From NCBI GenBank assembly GCA_964360375.1, contig CAYHWG010000007.1, positions 1-30,052 of the forward strand: a DNA stretch of 30,052 nt, given 5' to 3'. The notes under the pieces were generated by a model that did no database searches, was not told where the DNA came from, and saw nothing but the letters and a program-made list of their open reading frames with translations. Positions 6,690 to 15,318 of this stretch are shown here, in pieces. The position numbers and the translations under genes were made by a program. Position 1 is the stretch's first letter. The number at the start of each line of letters is the position of its first letter. Origin of the DNA: XYB2-FULL-45-11 sp964360375 (GTDB lineage: Bacteria > Patescibacteriota > Patescibacteriia > UBA9934 > GWF2-40-263).

Positions 6690-7828
6690 AGATTGTGATT
6701 GTTTCAAATTTTTATCCGCCACATGTGCGAGGAGGTGCGGAGATTGTTGCGTCTTCTGTTGCGGAAGTATTATCTTTGCGTGGTCATGAAATTTTTGTGT
6801 TAACGCGCGGAACGTATAAAAATTTTCCGTGCAACATTTTTCGCCACGAGAGACTTCCGTTTTTTTTAAAACTTTTTTGGCACGGATTCGATTTACTGAA
6901 CCCATGTTCAGACGCGGTGATTCGTCGAGTCATCCGTGAACAAAAACCAGACCTGTTTTTGACACACAACCTAAAGGGAATTGGTGTCAATTTATCGCGC
7001 GCCATTCAACGTCGTGGCGTTTTTCAAATTCACACTCTTCACGATTTGCAACTCACGTGTCCAAGTGGGTTGCTCATGTACGGTGAAGAAAAATCTTTTC
7101 TGAATCGTTCGTTTTTTCGTCGTTGGTACGAGTGCGTCGCAATGTTCGCGATTGGGAAACCGAACGTGATTATCTCGCCGTCGAAATTTCTGATCGACGC
7201 GTATCATAAACGCGGAATGTTTCTTGATTCGGATGTGCGTGTACTTCCAAATCCTGCGCGAGATTCTTTTTTTGTTGCAGAGCTAAAGGATCAAACCGTG
7301 GTCGTATCACATCCTCTTCGGTTTCTTTTTGCAGGTCAACTTGAATCACACAAAGGAATTTTATTTTTGTTGCATGTTTTTGAAAAACTTGATCGATCAT
7401 GCGAATTACATATCGTCGGTGACGGTTTGTTGCGATCCATTATAGAACAAAAATGTTCGCGTGATTCACGTATCATTTATCACGGTTTTCTTTCAACCGA
7501 TGAACTCGCGCGTCAGATCGCCGTATCCGATGCGGTGATTGTTCCATCCCTTTGTTATGAGAATTCTCCGACCATTATTTATGAAAGTTTTTCAGCAGGG
7601 GTGCCGGTCATTGCTTCGAGGCTTGGTGGAATTCCAGAGCTTGTTGTCGAAGGAGAGAATGGATTTTTATTCGAAGCAGGAAACAGAAATCAACTCGCCG
7701 ATCTTTTACATCGTTTCTCTCGTGCGACATTTGATCGAGTGTCTATTCAAAAAAGTGCACAGAAGTACGCGTTGCAGACTTATGTGAATACGTTAGAATC
7801 TTATTTTTCCTCAAAGAGAAACACATAA
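6686..7828 (+). CDS. Family 4 glycosyltransferase (GT-B)
   Basis: 380-residue GT-B enzyme. The N-terminus MKIVIVSNFYPPHVRGGAEIVASSVAEVL carries the family 4 GGAE acceptor loop, and THNLKGIG and HTLHDLQLTCP lie in the acceptor domain. The C-terminal domain has FAGQLESHKGI, IVGDGLLRS and the EX7E donor-binding motif ENSPTIIYE followed by GVPVIASRLGGIPELV. The start codon overlaps the preceding stop in ATGA, showing coupling with the GT4 before it. The 3' end overlaps the convergent minus-strand gene by 28 bases (7801-7828), so no independent terminator fits there. Two consecutive GT4 enzymes suggest sequential addition of sugars to one acceptor; identity of the sugars is unknown. Confidence 0.9.
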   Translation: MKIVIVSNFYPPHVRGGAEIVASSVAEVLSLRGHEIFVLTRGTYKNFPCNIFRHERLPFFLKLFWHGFDLLNPCSDAVIRRVIREQKPDLFLTHNLKGIGVNLSRAIQRRGVFQIHTLHDLQLTCPSGLLMYGEEKSFLNRSFFRRWYECVAMFAIGKPNVIISPSKFLIDAYHKRGMFLDSDVRVLPNPARDSFFVAELKDQTVVVSHPLRFLFAGQLESHKGILFLLHVFEKLDRSCELHIVGDGLLRSIIEQKCSRDSRIIYHGFLSTDELARQIAVSDAVIVPSLCYENSPTIIYESFSAGVPVIASRLGGIPELVVEGENGFLFEAGNRNQLADLLHRFSRATFDRVSIQKSAQKYALQTYVNTLESYFSSKRNT

Positions 7829-9939
7829 ACGTTTCCTCCAACACTTTTCCAATCATCGGCGATCATTTTTGTTTGTTCGATGAGACGATCCGATTGCCAC
7901 CAATAGGTATTGACCACATAAAAAACCTTGTGTACATTTTCTTCTTTTGAGATTAAGGCAAGAGCATCCGTGATTGTTTGTCGTGAAGGCGTATCGTTCA
8001 TTGCTAAAAATTTTTGATAGAGAGGTTCTCCTGTTGGGATTGGATAGAAAAAAAGATTGCCATAATAACGAAATCCGATCTGTTTGATCGCTGCGGCGGA
8101 GACGGATTGATTGGCAAGGACGATGTAGGGAGCGTTTTTCGCCCATGTGTTGATGAGATGAACAGCGTCTACGTCTGATTGGCTGACGTTGAAGCCGTGA
8201 CTTTTTACATACGCATCATGACGAGGAAACGCAAGATAAAATGAACTCGTCGCGATTGCGGCAAAGATCAGGATAAGCGTTGTTTTTAAGACAATGGGTC
8301 TTGTTCGTATGTTGAGTGAAATATGTCCAAGAGCAAGGAGGAGAAAAGGACTTAAAAAAAATGCGATGAGAGGAATCAATCGTGTCGCATAGGCAGATCG
8401 TTCATAGTCGATGAGGAAGGAAAAATCAATGACGTTTGCAAGAAGGAGATAATTGATTCCGAGAATGAGAACCATGCAAAGGGGAATCACAAAACGTGAT
8501 GAAAGTTCTTTGCGATAGAGTATCCATGCAAATCCGCACAGGAGAAAAAGAATAAGCATACGATTTTCTCCAACAAGATAGACAAAATCGAGAAGTGGGT
8601 TGAAACGATTTTGAAAAAAGATATCAAGATGAAGAGATTGTATGAGCGTCGTGGGTATGATGTTTGAAATGTTCAGATGGAAACCCTGTCCCGTTTTTAT
8701 TGCGTTCAAAAGAAAACTTGCTGGGAGCATGATCGTTCCAAACAGAAATAAAATCCAAAACAAGAGGCGACGCAGGAGACGTTTTGTCGTCAAAGGTGGA
8801 ATGGCTAAAAAACTGGTGTAGAAAAATATGGGGATGCCAGCAATCGGATGGATGAGAATTGCAGACATCGTTCCGAGAAAAATAGGAATGAGATTCTGAA
8901 ACCATTTTGTCGTCTCTGGAATGGAAAGCGCATGCACACTTGCTAGGATCGTGAGAAAAATCCAGAGGTTAGCAAGACTTTGCGGGGTCGTCACGATAAA
9001 GGAATCGAGCGGAAGTAAAAATAATCCAACGAGGGGAAAGAGGGCGTGACGTGGATTTTTTATCATGCACACCGATGCACCATACCACGCAAGGGGAATC
9101 AATAAAGCGGCGAGAACAGGAACAAGAAACGTATCGACAAGTTCAAGGGGAAGAGAGAATGCATGAGAGAAAAAAAGAACGAGGACATATTGTCCGATGT
9201 AATAAAATGGTTTTGGGGTGATCGTTCCAAATTCTGCAAGATGTGATTCAGTCGCTTTGTGTATGAACGAATCAAATCCATAACCGATCGGAAACACGAT
9301 TGCCGTAAAGGAAAAAAAAGAAAAGCATAAGATCACAAACAACGCGATCGATAAAATGTGTTCTCGACCTCGGTAGAGTAATGGGAAAATCAGTGCGATG
9401 GCAAGTGCGACAAAAACAATGAGAGAAACAGGCACGCGCTCAAAAGGGGATCGAACGGCGTCTGTGATTGGGTGAAGAAGGGTGTAATGAAAATAAACGG
9501 AAACAGATAAGAGCGTGCATGCGACAGCGATCCAGACGTGTTTTGATACCATCTGTATTTTTTTTATTCCCGTACGCCAATCTATCTGATCTGTGGAATA
9601 GGTAAAACATTGTGTGTATTTATGGAGACAGAAAAAAAGAGGTGGAACAAGAGCTATTCCTTGAAAAATCCATTTAGGAATAAAGGCGAGGTAATAGGTT
9701 GTTGTGAGTACGATCAAGAGAAGAGAAAGGAGTGACCATAAACCGATCCACCATCGATCAGGGAACGGTGCATCTTTTTTTAAGACGTTTCCTAGGAGAT
9801 TTCCAAAGAGCGCGAGATAAAAAATAAGCAAAATACTGCCGAGAATTGGCCATTCAAGGACAAATGTGTTTAATCCAAAAAGGACTAGGAAAAGCCCGTA
9901 AAGAGTGATAGAGTTAATGCGCAATGTCATAGATTTCAT
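7801..9939 (-). CDS. Large multispanning membrane protein, GT-C glycosyltransferase-like
   Basis: 712 residues. About a dozen hydrophobic segments fill the first ~530 residues, followed by a soluble C-terminal domain of ~150 residues (from about HDAYVKSHGFN) that would face outside. A loop between early membrane segments (GFDSFIHKATESHLAEFGTI) has the Asp/His/Glu pattern seen in the first external loop of GT-C enzymes, which transfer sugars from lipid carriers. No family assignment can be proven by eye. ATG 9939 is chosen over ATG 9990, which would overlap the divergent gene at 9955; ATG 9930 is also possible. It is the only minus-strand gene within the glycan run, and its end overlaps the GT4 gene. 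It could instead be a polymer flippase-like or purely structural membrane protein. Confidence 0.65.
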   Translation of the reverse strand: MKSMTLRINSITLYGLFLVLFGLNTFVLEWPILGSILLIFYLALFGNLLGNVLKKDAPFPDRWWIGLWSLLSLLLIVLTTTYYLAFIPKWIFQGIALVPPLFFCLHKYTQCFTYSTDQIDWRTGIKKIQMVSKHVWIAVACTLLSVSVYFHYTLLHPITDAVRSPFERVPVSLIVFVALAIALIFPLLYRGREHILSIALFVILCFSFFSFTAIVFPIGYGFDSFIHKATESHLAEFGTITPKPFYYIGQYVLVLFFSHAFSLPLELVDTFLVPVLAALLIPLAWYGASVCMIKNPRHALFPLVGLFLLPLDSFIVTTPQSLANLWIFLTILASVHALSIPETTKWFQNLIPIFLGTMSAILIHPIAGIPIFFYTSFLAIPPLTTKRLLRRLLFWILFLFGTIMLPASFLLNAIKTGQGFHLNISNIIPTTLIQSLHLDIFFQNRFNPLLDFVYLVGENRMLILFLLCGFAWILYRKELSSRFVIPLCMVLILGINYLLLANVIDFSFLIDYERSAYATRLIPLIAFFLSPFLLLALGHISLNIRTRPIVLKTTLILIFAAIATSSFYLAFPRHDAYVKSHGFNVSQSDVDAVHLINTWAKNAPYIVLANQSVSAAAIKQIGFRYYGNLFFYPIPTGEPLYQKFLAMNDTPSRQTITDALALISKEENVHKVFYVVNTYWWQSDRLIEQTKMIADDWKSVGGNVYVFLFEEK

Positions 9940-9954
9940 CCAGTTTACCACAGT

Positions 9955-10533
9955 ATGATACAACGCGATCCACACAAGCTTTTTTTGCATGATACGCTCA
10001 TGCGTTACACAATTGTCCCCTTTGTCCCAAAATGGATTACACCGAACATGGTCACGATTTTTCGGTTTATTACCATCCCTTTTATTTTGTGGGCGTTGTT
10101 TTTTGAGAAGTACTCCATCGGAGTCCCTCTTTTTTTCTTTTCGGCGTTTACGGATGCTCTCGATGGTTCACTGGCACGATTGCGAAATCAGATCACGGAA
10201 TGGGGAACATTTTATGATCCTGTTGCGGATAAAATGTTGATCGGAAGCGTCATTTTACTTGTGGTTATCAAACATTCCAATCCTATTTTGGGAGGATTGA
10301 TTATTTTTATTGATGTCCTGATTTTGTTTGGTGGATATTATCGTAAGCGCAAAGGAAAGGTGATGGGGGCAAATGTTTTTGGAAAAACAAAGATGTTTTT
10401 TCAGGTTCTTGGCGTGAGTCTTTTGCTTGTGGCTCTTTGGGCCGGGTACGACTTTTTTATCCCACTCTCAACAGGAACGCTCGCGCTTGCTGTTGTGCTT
10501 GCGGTGATCAGTCTTTTTACGTATGGCATTTAA
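9955..10533 (+). CDS. CDP-alcohol phosphatidyltransferase family protein
   Basis: 192-residue integral membrane enzyme. The complete family signature D-x2-DG-x2-AR-x8-G-x3-D-x3-D is present: Asp67, Asp70, Gly71, Ala74, Arg75, Gly84, Asp88 and Asp92, in DALDGSLARLRNQITEWGTFYDPVAD. About five or six membrane helices surround it. Such enzymes displace CMP from a CDP-alcohol, for example joining CDP-diacylglycerol to glycerol phosphate or inositol phosphate. The substrate here is not evident. No close Shine-Dalgarno supports ATG 9955; ATG 10000 (MRYTIVPFVP) is the alternative, but residues before it look family-like. The next gene starts inside its last codons (11-base overlap), linking it to a GT-C-like protein, so a role in making a glycolipid anchor is plausible. 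Confidence 0.9.
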   Translation: MIQRDPHKLFLHDTLMRYTIVPFVPKWITPNMVTIFRFITIPFILWALFFEKYSIGVPLFFFSAFTDALDGSLARLRNQITEWGTFYDPVADKMLIGSVILLVVIKHSNPILGGLIIFIDVLILFGGYYRKRKGKVMGANVFGKTKMFFQVLGVSLLLVALWAGYDFFIPLSTGTLALAVVLAVISLFTYGI

Positions 10534-12121
10534 ATCTCGCATTGTTCCATGGGGGATGTTTATTGTTTGTGCGATTGTTTTTTTGTTGGGAACGCGTGTT
10601 ATTTCACAGCACATAGATATTTTTATTTCTCCAGATGAAACAGCAAATCGATTTTTCATCCAAGCGTTTTCTCAAACAGGATCCTATCGCGTCCACGACG
10701 CACTCAATGGACAAATCAATGGATTATCTCATCCTCGTTCTGTGATCACTGATGGTTCATATTTTCTCCCGGTTGGTTTTCTTGGATTGTCAACGCTCTA
10801 TGCATTCTTTTCCTTTTTTTTCGGGTTGTGGATCTTGCTATTTTTGACACCACTGATCGCTCTGCTTGCCGTATGTGCATGGATGAAATTGTTAGAGCAA
10901 TGGTTTCCGAAACCTGTGGCGATGATTTCCGGATTTATTTTGTTATTCCATCCTGCTTTTTGGTATTACGCAAGTCGTGGATTGATGCCGAATGTATTGT
11001 TTGTCTCCATGCTTATTTTTGCAGCCTGTTTTTTATACGTGCAACCGATCAAAAAAATATTTGTGTCACGTCAAAATATCGATATTTTTTTGGCAGGATT
11101 TTTTATGAGCTTCGCTCTTTTCGTTCGTTTTTCAGAGGTCTATTGGATTTTGCCGTGCGTTCTTGCTTGGTTTATTTTTAAGCGTCTTCAAATCAAACCG
11201 ATCCTTTTTTTTCTTTTCGGATGTTTTATTCCCATGAGTTTTTTCTTGTTTCTGAATGCACAAACATACGGTGACCCGTTTACAACAGGGTATCAATTCA
11301 TCTCTTCTTTTCAACAAAATACTTCTTCTTTGTCGCAAGATGATGCGGTAGCGAACAATTTGCAATGGTTGTTTCCGTTTGGAATCCATTTGCCTGAAAT
11401 GATCAAGCACACGTTTTATTATTTTGTAGGACTTTTTTCGTGGATGACGGTCCTTGCAGGAATAGGGGTCTTTTTTGTCTGGAGATCAAAGCAACCATCA
11501 CATCGTCATTATCTTCTCGTTTCTTTTTTGATTGCCCTTTGGCTCATCGTTTGGTATGGAAGTTGGATTTTGCATGATAATCCAGATCCGAAACAGATTA
11601 CAATTGCGAATTCCTATGTGCGGTATTGGCTTCCTTTGTTTATCCTGTCCACGCCTTTTATCGCTTCTGCCTGTTATAAAATTTCTGCGTTTGGTCGAAC
11701 ACGTTTCTCGAAAAGATTTATTCTCGGAGCGATTCTTCTTGTGGTATTTGGATTGAACACGCAGATCGTATTTTTTCGTGGGGAAGATGCACTCCTCTCT
11801 GTTTCTCAAACACTCAAAGATTCAAAACAAATCCGTGCGCGTGTTTTTGATCTCACTCCGTCAGATGCTGTCTTGATTGTGGATCGCGCGGACAAGCTTT
11901 TTTTTCCTTACCGTCATGTGATGTATCCTCTGCGTTCAGAGACAACCTATGCAGCTATGCCGCGCATTCTCGATTATGCCCCACTTTTTTATTATGGAGT
12001 GACGTTCCCAAAACAAGATCTCGATTATTTGAATCAAAAAAAATTTGTGGATCTCGGTTTGACCATCACATTTATTCAGTCGTTTGGGGTTGAATCCCTC
12101 TATCGCATCACACGTTCATGA
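10523..12121 (+). CDS. Polytopic membrane protein, GT-C (GT39/GT83-like) glycosyltransferase candidate
   Basis: 532 residues with about ten to twelve membrane segments in the first ~425 residues and a C-terminal soluble part of about 100 residues. After the first helix comes ISPDETANRFFI with Asp38-Glu39, matching the acidic pair in the first external loop of GT39-type enzymes that use polyprenyl-phosphate sugars. The DPM1-like GT2 at 3236 could make such a donor. The start overlaps the CDP-alcohol transferase by 11 bases and the stop overlaps the next gene by four (ATGA), showing tight coupling in one operon. The family is judged from topology and the acidic motif only; the sugar and acceptor are unknown. 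Confidence 0.7.
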   Translation: MAFKSRIVPWGMFIVCAIVFLLGTRVISQHIDIFISPDETANRFFIQAFSQTGSYRVHDALNGQINGLSHPRSVITDGSYFLPVGFLGLSTLYAFFSFFFGLWILLFLTPLIALLAVCAWMKLLEQWFPKPVAMISGFILLFHPAFWYYASRGLMPNVLFVSMLIFAACFLYVQPIKKIFVSRQNIDIFLAGFFMSFALFVRFSEVYWILPCVLAWFIFKRLQIKPILFFLFGCFIPMSFFLFLNAQTYGDPFTTGYQFISSFQQNTSSLSQDDAVANNLQWLFPFGIHLPEMIKHTFYYFVGLFSWMTVLAGIGVFFVWRSKQPSHRHYLLVSFLIALWLIVWYGSWILHDNPDPKQITIANSYVRYWLPLFILSTPFIASACYKISAFGRTRFSKRFILGAILLVVFGLNTQIVFFRGEDALLSVSQTLKDSKQIRARVFDLTPSDAVLIVDRADKLFFPYRHVMYPLRSETTYAAMPRILDYAPLFYYGVTFPKQDLDYLNQKKFVDLGLTITFIQSFGVESLYRITRS

Positions 12122-13527
12122 AAATGCTCATTCGTCTCATTCAAACATTCATGATCGCAACGCCGTTGGTTCTTTTTTTGTGGCTTTGGATTCAGAATGT
12201 CGTTCCAAGCGGAACGTTTGTCATTCGACATTCCGTTTCCGAAACCTCCCCGTTTGTAGACGGACTGCTTCCAAGTGAACGTGTGCATCCGCCCGTCAAA
12301 GATGCTACCGGTGTGTGGACACAAGAAATTACGGGAGATCCTGTCTTCTTTTTTGTGCATCCTCATCTTCCGTTTCAGACGATAGACGCGACTATTTTTT
12401 TTAAAAATGCGTCTACGCCTATTACCGAATTCGGTGCACTTGCTTCAAAAAATCCGGATCGCTATCAACTTCAACCTTTGCAAAATTTGTTGATCGATCA
12501 ATCAACCTGGCCTCGACTCATAGAAGACAACATGACACTTTTGCAGGAAACACCATCCTATATTTCCATCAAAGATTTTTTGGCGAACCCTCCACCTCTT
12601 GATCAAGTAGCAACCTATCATACGGATATGCAAGCTCCGTTTCGTCTTGCTTCATACCTTCCGATCATATCACCTCAGACGATTTCGGTTTCCTTGCGAG
12701 GGGATTATTCCTTAAAAACGTACGTAAAAAATGAGCCACTCTTTTTTACGTTTTCGTACATGGACATGAATCGTGATGAAGGCGCGGACGTCATGATGAT
12801 TGACGTGTACGATGAACGACAAAATTTTGTGACACACGTACGCGCGATGGATGATAAAAATACGTCCGGAAATGCGCAGGTCTCTCCCATGAAAACACTT
12901 GTTGTTTCTGTTCCGAATCTTTCGGAAGGTGTCTATAAAATAGACGTCCGCGCCCCTCGAGATTTATTTACGCGTTCGATCACCACGACGCAACAAAAGA
13001 TGATTTTTTTGAATGGAGTGTATTTTGGTGATGAAAACGGATATCAAGAATCATTTTCACCGGTGACATTTTTCACGGAAGCAAAACGTCTTTCGGCAAA
13101 GATCCGACACGGAAATAGCGCACAACAGATTAAGGTCGGTTCCGAAATATGGTCGATGACAACCCCGTTTCAATTTATGACCACAAAGGTTTTGGATCCA
13201 GGTCTCGTTTCCGTCACCATTCAAAAAGGGGATGTGGAACTCACGTCGGACGGTCCGCTTGCGTTTAGTGCATCACAGTATTTTAGGCCGGACGCAGTTC
13301 GTTTATTTCCTCATACAGATTTAGAGCGTCTCGGCATTCATTATGTGCTTGCAAAATACACAACGCCTGAGATTGAGAACGGTTGGGTGAAGGCTAAAAT
13401 ACAGGTGAATGCACGCGACATTCTTTTGGATCGCAACAGTTGGAAGTTTACGTTTTCCATGCCGGAAATCACTGAATATCCTTCCGCATTTTTTGTGCGA
13501 GAAATAGATTTTATGTTAAAAAAATAA
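12118..13527 (+). CDS. Membrane-anchored exported protein of unknown function
   Basis: 469 residues. A single N-terminal hydrophobic helix (about 8-27, IQTFMIATPLVLFLWLWIQ) is followed by about 440 residues with no further membrane segment and a beta-rich look, consistent with an extracytoplasmic domain. I recognise no domain. Repeated segments such as PLFFTFSYMDMN, GVYKIDVRAPRDLF and KAKIQVNARDILLD resemble strands of jelly-roll or immunoglobulin-like domains. The start overlaps the GT-C-like gene stop by four bases and only two bases separate its end from the next gene, so it is probably made together with that transferase. It may be its acceptor, partner or a glycan-binding protein. Function not established. 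Confidence 0.75.
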   Translation: MKMLIRLIQTFMIATPLVLFLWLWIQNVVPSGTFVIRHSVSETSPFVDGLLPSERVHPPVKDATGVWTQEITGDPVFFFVHPHLPFQTIDATIFFKNASTPITEFGALASKNPDRYQLQPLQNLLIDQSTWPRLIEDNMTLLQETPSYISIKDFLANPPPLDQVATYHTDMQAPFRLASYLPIISPQTISVSLRGDYSLKTYVKNEPLFFTFSYMDMNRDEGADVMMIDVYDERQNFVTHVRAMDDKNTSGNAQVSPMKTLVVSVPNLSEGVYKIDVRAPRDLFTRSITTTQQKMIFLNGVYFGDENGYQESFSPVTFFTEAKRLSAKIRHGNSAQQIKVGSEIWSMTTPFQFMTTKVLDPGLVSVTIQKGDVELTSDGPLAFSASQYFRPDAVRLFPHTDLERLGIHYVLAKYTTPEIENGWVKAKIQVNARDILLDRNSWKFTFSMPEITEYPSAFFVREIDFMLKK

Positions 13528-13529
13528 CT

Positions 13530-13871
13530 ATGTTCAAAGAAACCGTTTCCAAAACAGGATTTTTGGTCAGTCTCATTTCTTATTTCTTTTTTTGGACTCT
13601 CGATCTTTTGTCTCCTGGATTTGTCTCTCGTTTTTTTTCTGTACATATTTTTTTGCTCGGCATTCTTTTTTTTGGAGTCTGGTGGGCATCCGTCATGCAG
13701 GCATTTGTGGACCGGCAAAAATGGCAAATCTTTGTTGCCCTCGTTGCGAGTTTTTTTGGAAGTATCTTCGCTTGGAATGTGTTAAAAGATTTCGGTTTGA
13801 GCAGAACGATCGGAACGTTGTTGTTTTTTTGTGTTCCTTTTTTAATCCTTCGACTTATTCGTTATAAATAA
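13530..13871 (+). CDS. Small polytopic membrane protein, unknown
   Basis: 113 residues with four likely membrane helices (about 8-28, 33-58, 65-85, 92-110) and short basic loops (RQKWQ, RLIRYK). No family is recognised. It follows the exported protein at 12118 after two bases and precedes the HIT gene by seven. There is no Shine-Dalgarno; the ATG sits after an A-rich stretch. Size and topology would suit an accessory subunit or small flippase-like protein, but that is conjecture. Confidence 0.7.
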   Translation: MFKETVSKTGFLVSLISYFFFWTLDLLSPGFVSRFFSVHIFLLGILFFGVWWASVMQAFVDRQKWQIFVALVASFFGSIFAWNVLKDFGLSRTIGTLLFFCVPFLILRLIRYK

Positions 13872-13878
13872 TTTTTTT

Positions 13879-14298
13879 ATGTCTGATACTGTTTTTGATA
13901 AAATCATCCGCAAAGAAATTCCGGCAGATATTTTGTATGAAGATGATCAAGTCATCGTTTTTCTGGATGTGCATCCGTCCAATCCTGGACACACGCTTTT
14001 TGTTCCTAAAGAAGATTGTGAAAATCTGATGTCCACGTCAGATACATCGCTTGCTCATACACTGTCTGTGGTAAAAAAAATTGCACCGGCGATTTTAACA
14101 GCCGTTTCCGCAACCGGGTTTAATCTGAATACCAACAATGGGTCTACGGCCGGACAGGTGGTGATGCATACGCACTTTCATTTGATTCCACGTTTTGAGA
14201 ACGACGGATTAAAATTTTGGGGTCATCGTGAAGTGACACCGGAAGAATTACGTACGTTGTGTCATAAAATTATTGACGAAATCAAGCAAAATCCATAA
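13879..14298 (+). CDS. HIT-family nucleotide hydrolase/transferase
   Basis: 139-residue cytoplasmic protein of the histidine triad superfamily, whose members cleave nucleoside phosphoramidates or dinucleoside polyphosphates. The N-terminal FDKIIRKEIPADILYEDDQVIVFLDVHPSNPGHTLFVPK is typical. The triad is HTHFHLIPRF near residues 111-120 in place of the usual HVHVH; its histidine spacing is intact. Length is typical of Hint/HinT proteins. The ATG follows a T-rich stretch without a ribosome site. It sits in the glycan operon, but HIT genes occur in many contexts and the location need not mean function. Confidence 0.93.
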   Translation: MSDTVFDKIIRKEIPADILYEDDQVIVFLDVHPSNPGHTLFVPKEDCENLMSTSDTSLAHTLSVVKKIAPAILTAVSATGFNLNTNNGSTAGQVVMHTHFHLIPRFENDGLKFWGHREVTPEELRTLCHKIIDEIKQNP

Positions 14299-14310
14299 GA
14301 TAGGCCTATT

Positions 14311-15315
14311 ATGAAAATTCTTTTGACGGGGGGAGCAGGGTTCATGGGCTCCAACATGATTCATTTTTTATTGAAGAAGTATCCGGATGTTGAAATCGTC
14401 AATTTTGATGATTTGACCTATGCGGGAAATTTGTCGAACCTTGCTGATGTAGAAATGGATCCACGCTACACATTTGTAAAAGGGAATTTAGCAGATAAAA
14501 CGGCTGTCGAAGATGTCATGAATCGAGGAATCGATCTTGTGATCAATTATGCGGCGGAGACGCATGTCGATCGTTCCATTTTAAATCCACGTGCATTTGT
14601 CGACACAAACATTATTGGTGTTTTTCATCTCCTTGAAGCGATGAAAAAATTTGCGATTCCTCGCATGGTGCAAATTTCAACAGACGAAGTATTTGGTGCG
14701 GTCCTTGAAGGTGAATCGCTTGAGACATCACCTTTTGAACCACGGAGCCCCTACGCGGCTTCAAAAGCGAGTGCAGATCTGATGTGTCATGCGTATCATG
14801 TTACATTCGGTGTTCCGGTGATTGTTACCCATTCCGTGAATTTTTATGGAGCGTTTCAATTTCCAGAAAAACTTATTCCGCTTTTTACCTGCAATCTCAT
14901 GGAGGGAAAAAAAATTCCTGTGTACGGGGATGGTATGCAAGTGCGTGAATGGATTTTTACGGAAGATCATTGTCGTGCGATCGATCTGATTGCACGAGAA
15001 GGAACTGTTGGTGAGGTGTACAATATTGGAACGGGATTTCGTGTGACGAATATGGAGATGACAAAAAAATTATTGCATCTGCTTTCGTGTGATGATTCGC
15101 AGATTGACTATGTCAAAGATCGTGCAGGACACGATCGACGCTACGCACTCAATAGTCAAAAATTGCGCACAGAACTTGGTTGGACTCCCCTGATGGATTT
15201 TGATGAGGGGTTGAAACAAACAGTCGATTGGTATAAAACGCATGAGGAGTGGATCAATAAGTGTCGATCGGGCGAGTATCAAACGTATTATACGGAGCAA
15301 TATTTAAAACGATAA
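14311..15315 (+). CDS. rmlB: NDP-glucose 4,6-dehydratase (RmlB/RHM N-terminal-like)
   Basis: 334-residue NAD-dependent dehydratase that converts dTDP- or UDP-glucose to the 4-keto-6-deoxy sugar. NAD site TGGAGFMGSN (6-15); catalytic Thr124-Asp125-Glu126 in STDEVFG; Tyr148 and Lys152 in YAASK. NFYGAFQFPEKLIPLF and GDGMQVREWIFTEDHCRAI also fit this family. The next gene, three bases on, encodes an epimerase/reductase resembling the C-terminal half of plant rhamnose synthase, whose N-terminal half is a dehydratase of this type that uses UDP-glucose. The nucleotide (dTDP or UDP) therefore cannot be decided by eye. An RmlA-like gene at 18815 supports dTDP. The symbol is given by homology class only. 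Confidence 0.92.
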   Translation: MKILLTGGAGFMGSNMIHFLLKKYPDVEIVNFDDLTYAGNLSNLADVEMDPRYTFVKGNLADKTAVEDVMNRGIDLVINYAAETHVDRSILNPRAFVDTNIIGVFHLLEAMKKFAIPRMVQISTDEVFGAVLEGESLETSPFEPRSPYAASKASADLMCHAYHVTFGVPVIVTHSVNFYGAFQFPEKLIPLFTCNLMEGKKIPVYGDGMQVREWIFTEDHCRAIDLIAREGTVGEVYNIGTGFRVTNMEMTKKLLHLLSCDDSQIDYVKDRAGHDRRYALNSQKLRTELGWTPLMDFDEGLKQTVDWYKTHEEWINKCRSGEYQTYYTEQYLKR

Positions 15316-15318
15316 TGT

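Noticed and set aside
9940..9990. Start of the large minus-strand membrane protein at ATG 9990
   Set aside because: It would overlap the divergent CDP-alcohol transferase start by 36 bases and adds no recognisable signal; ATG 9939 is simpler, though not proven.
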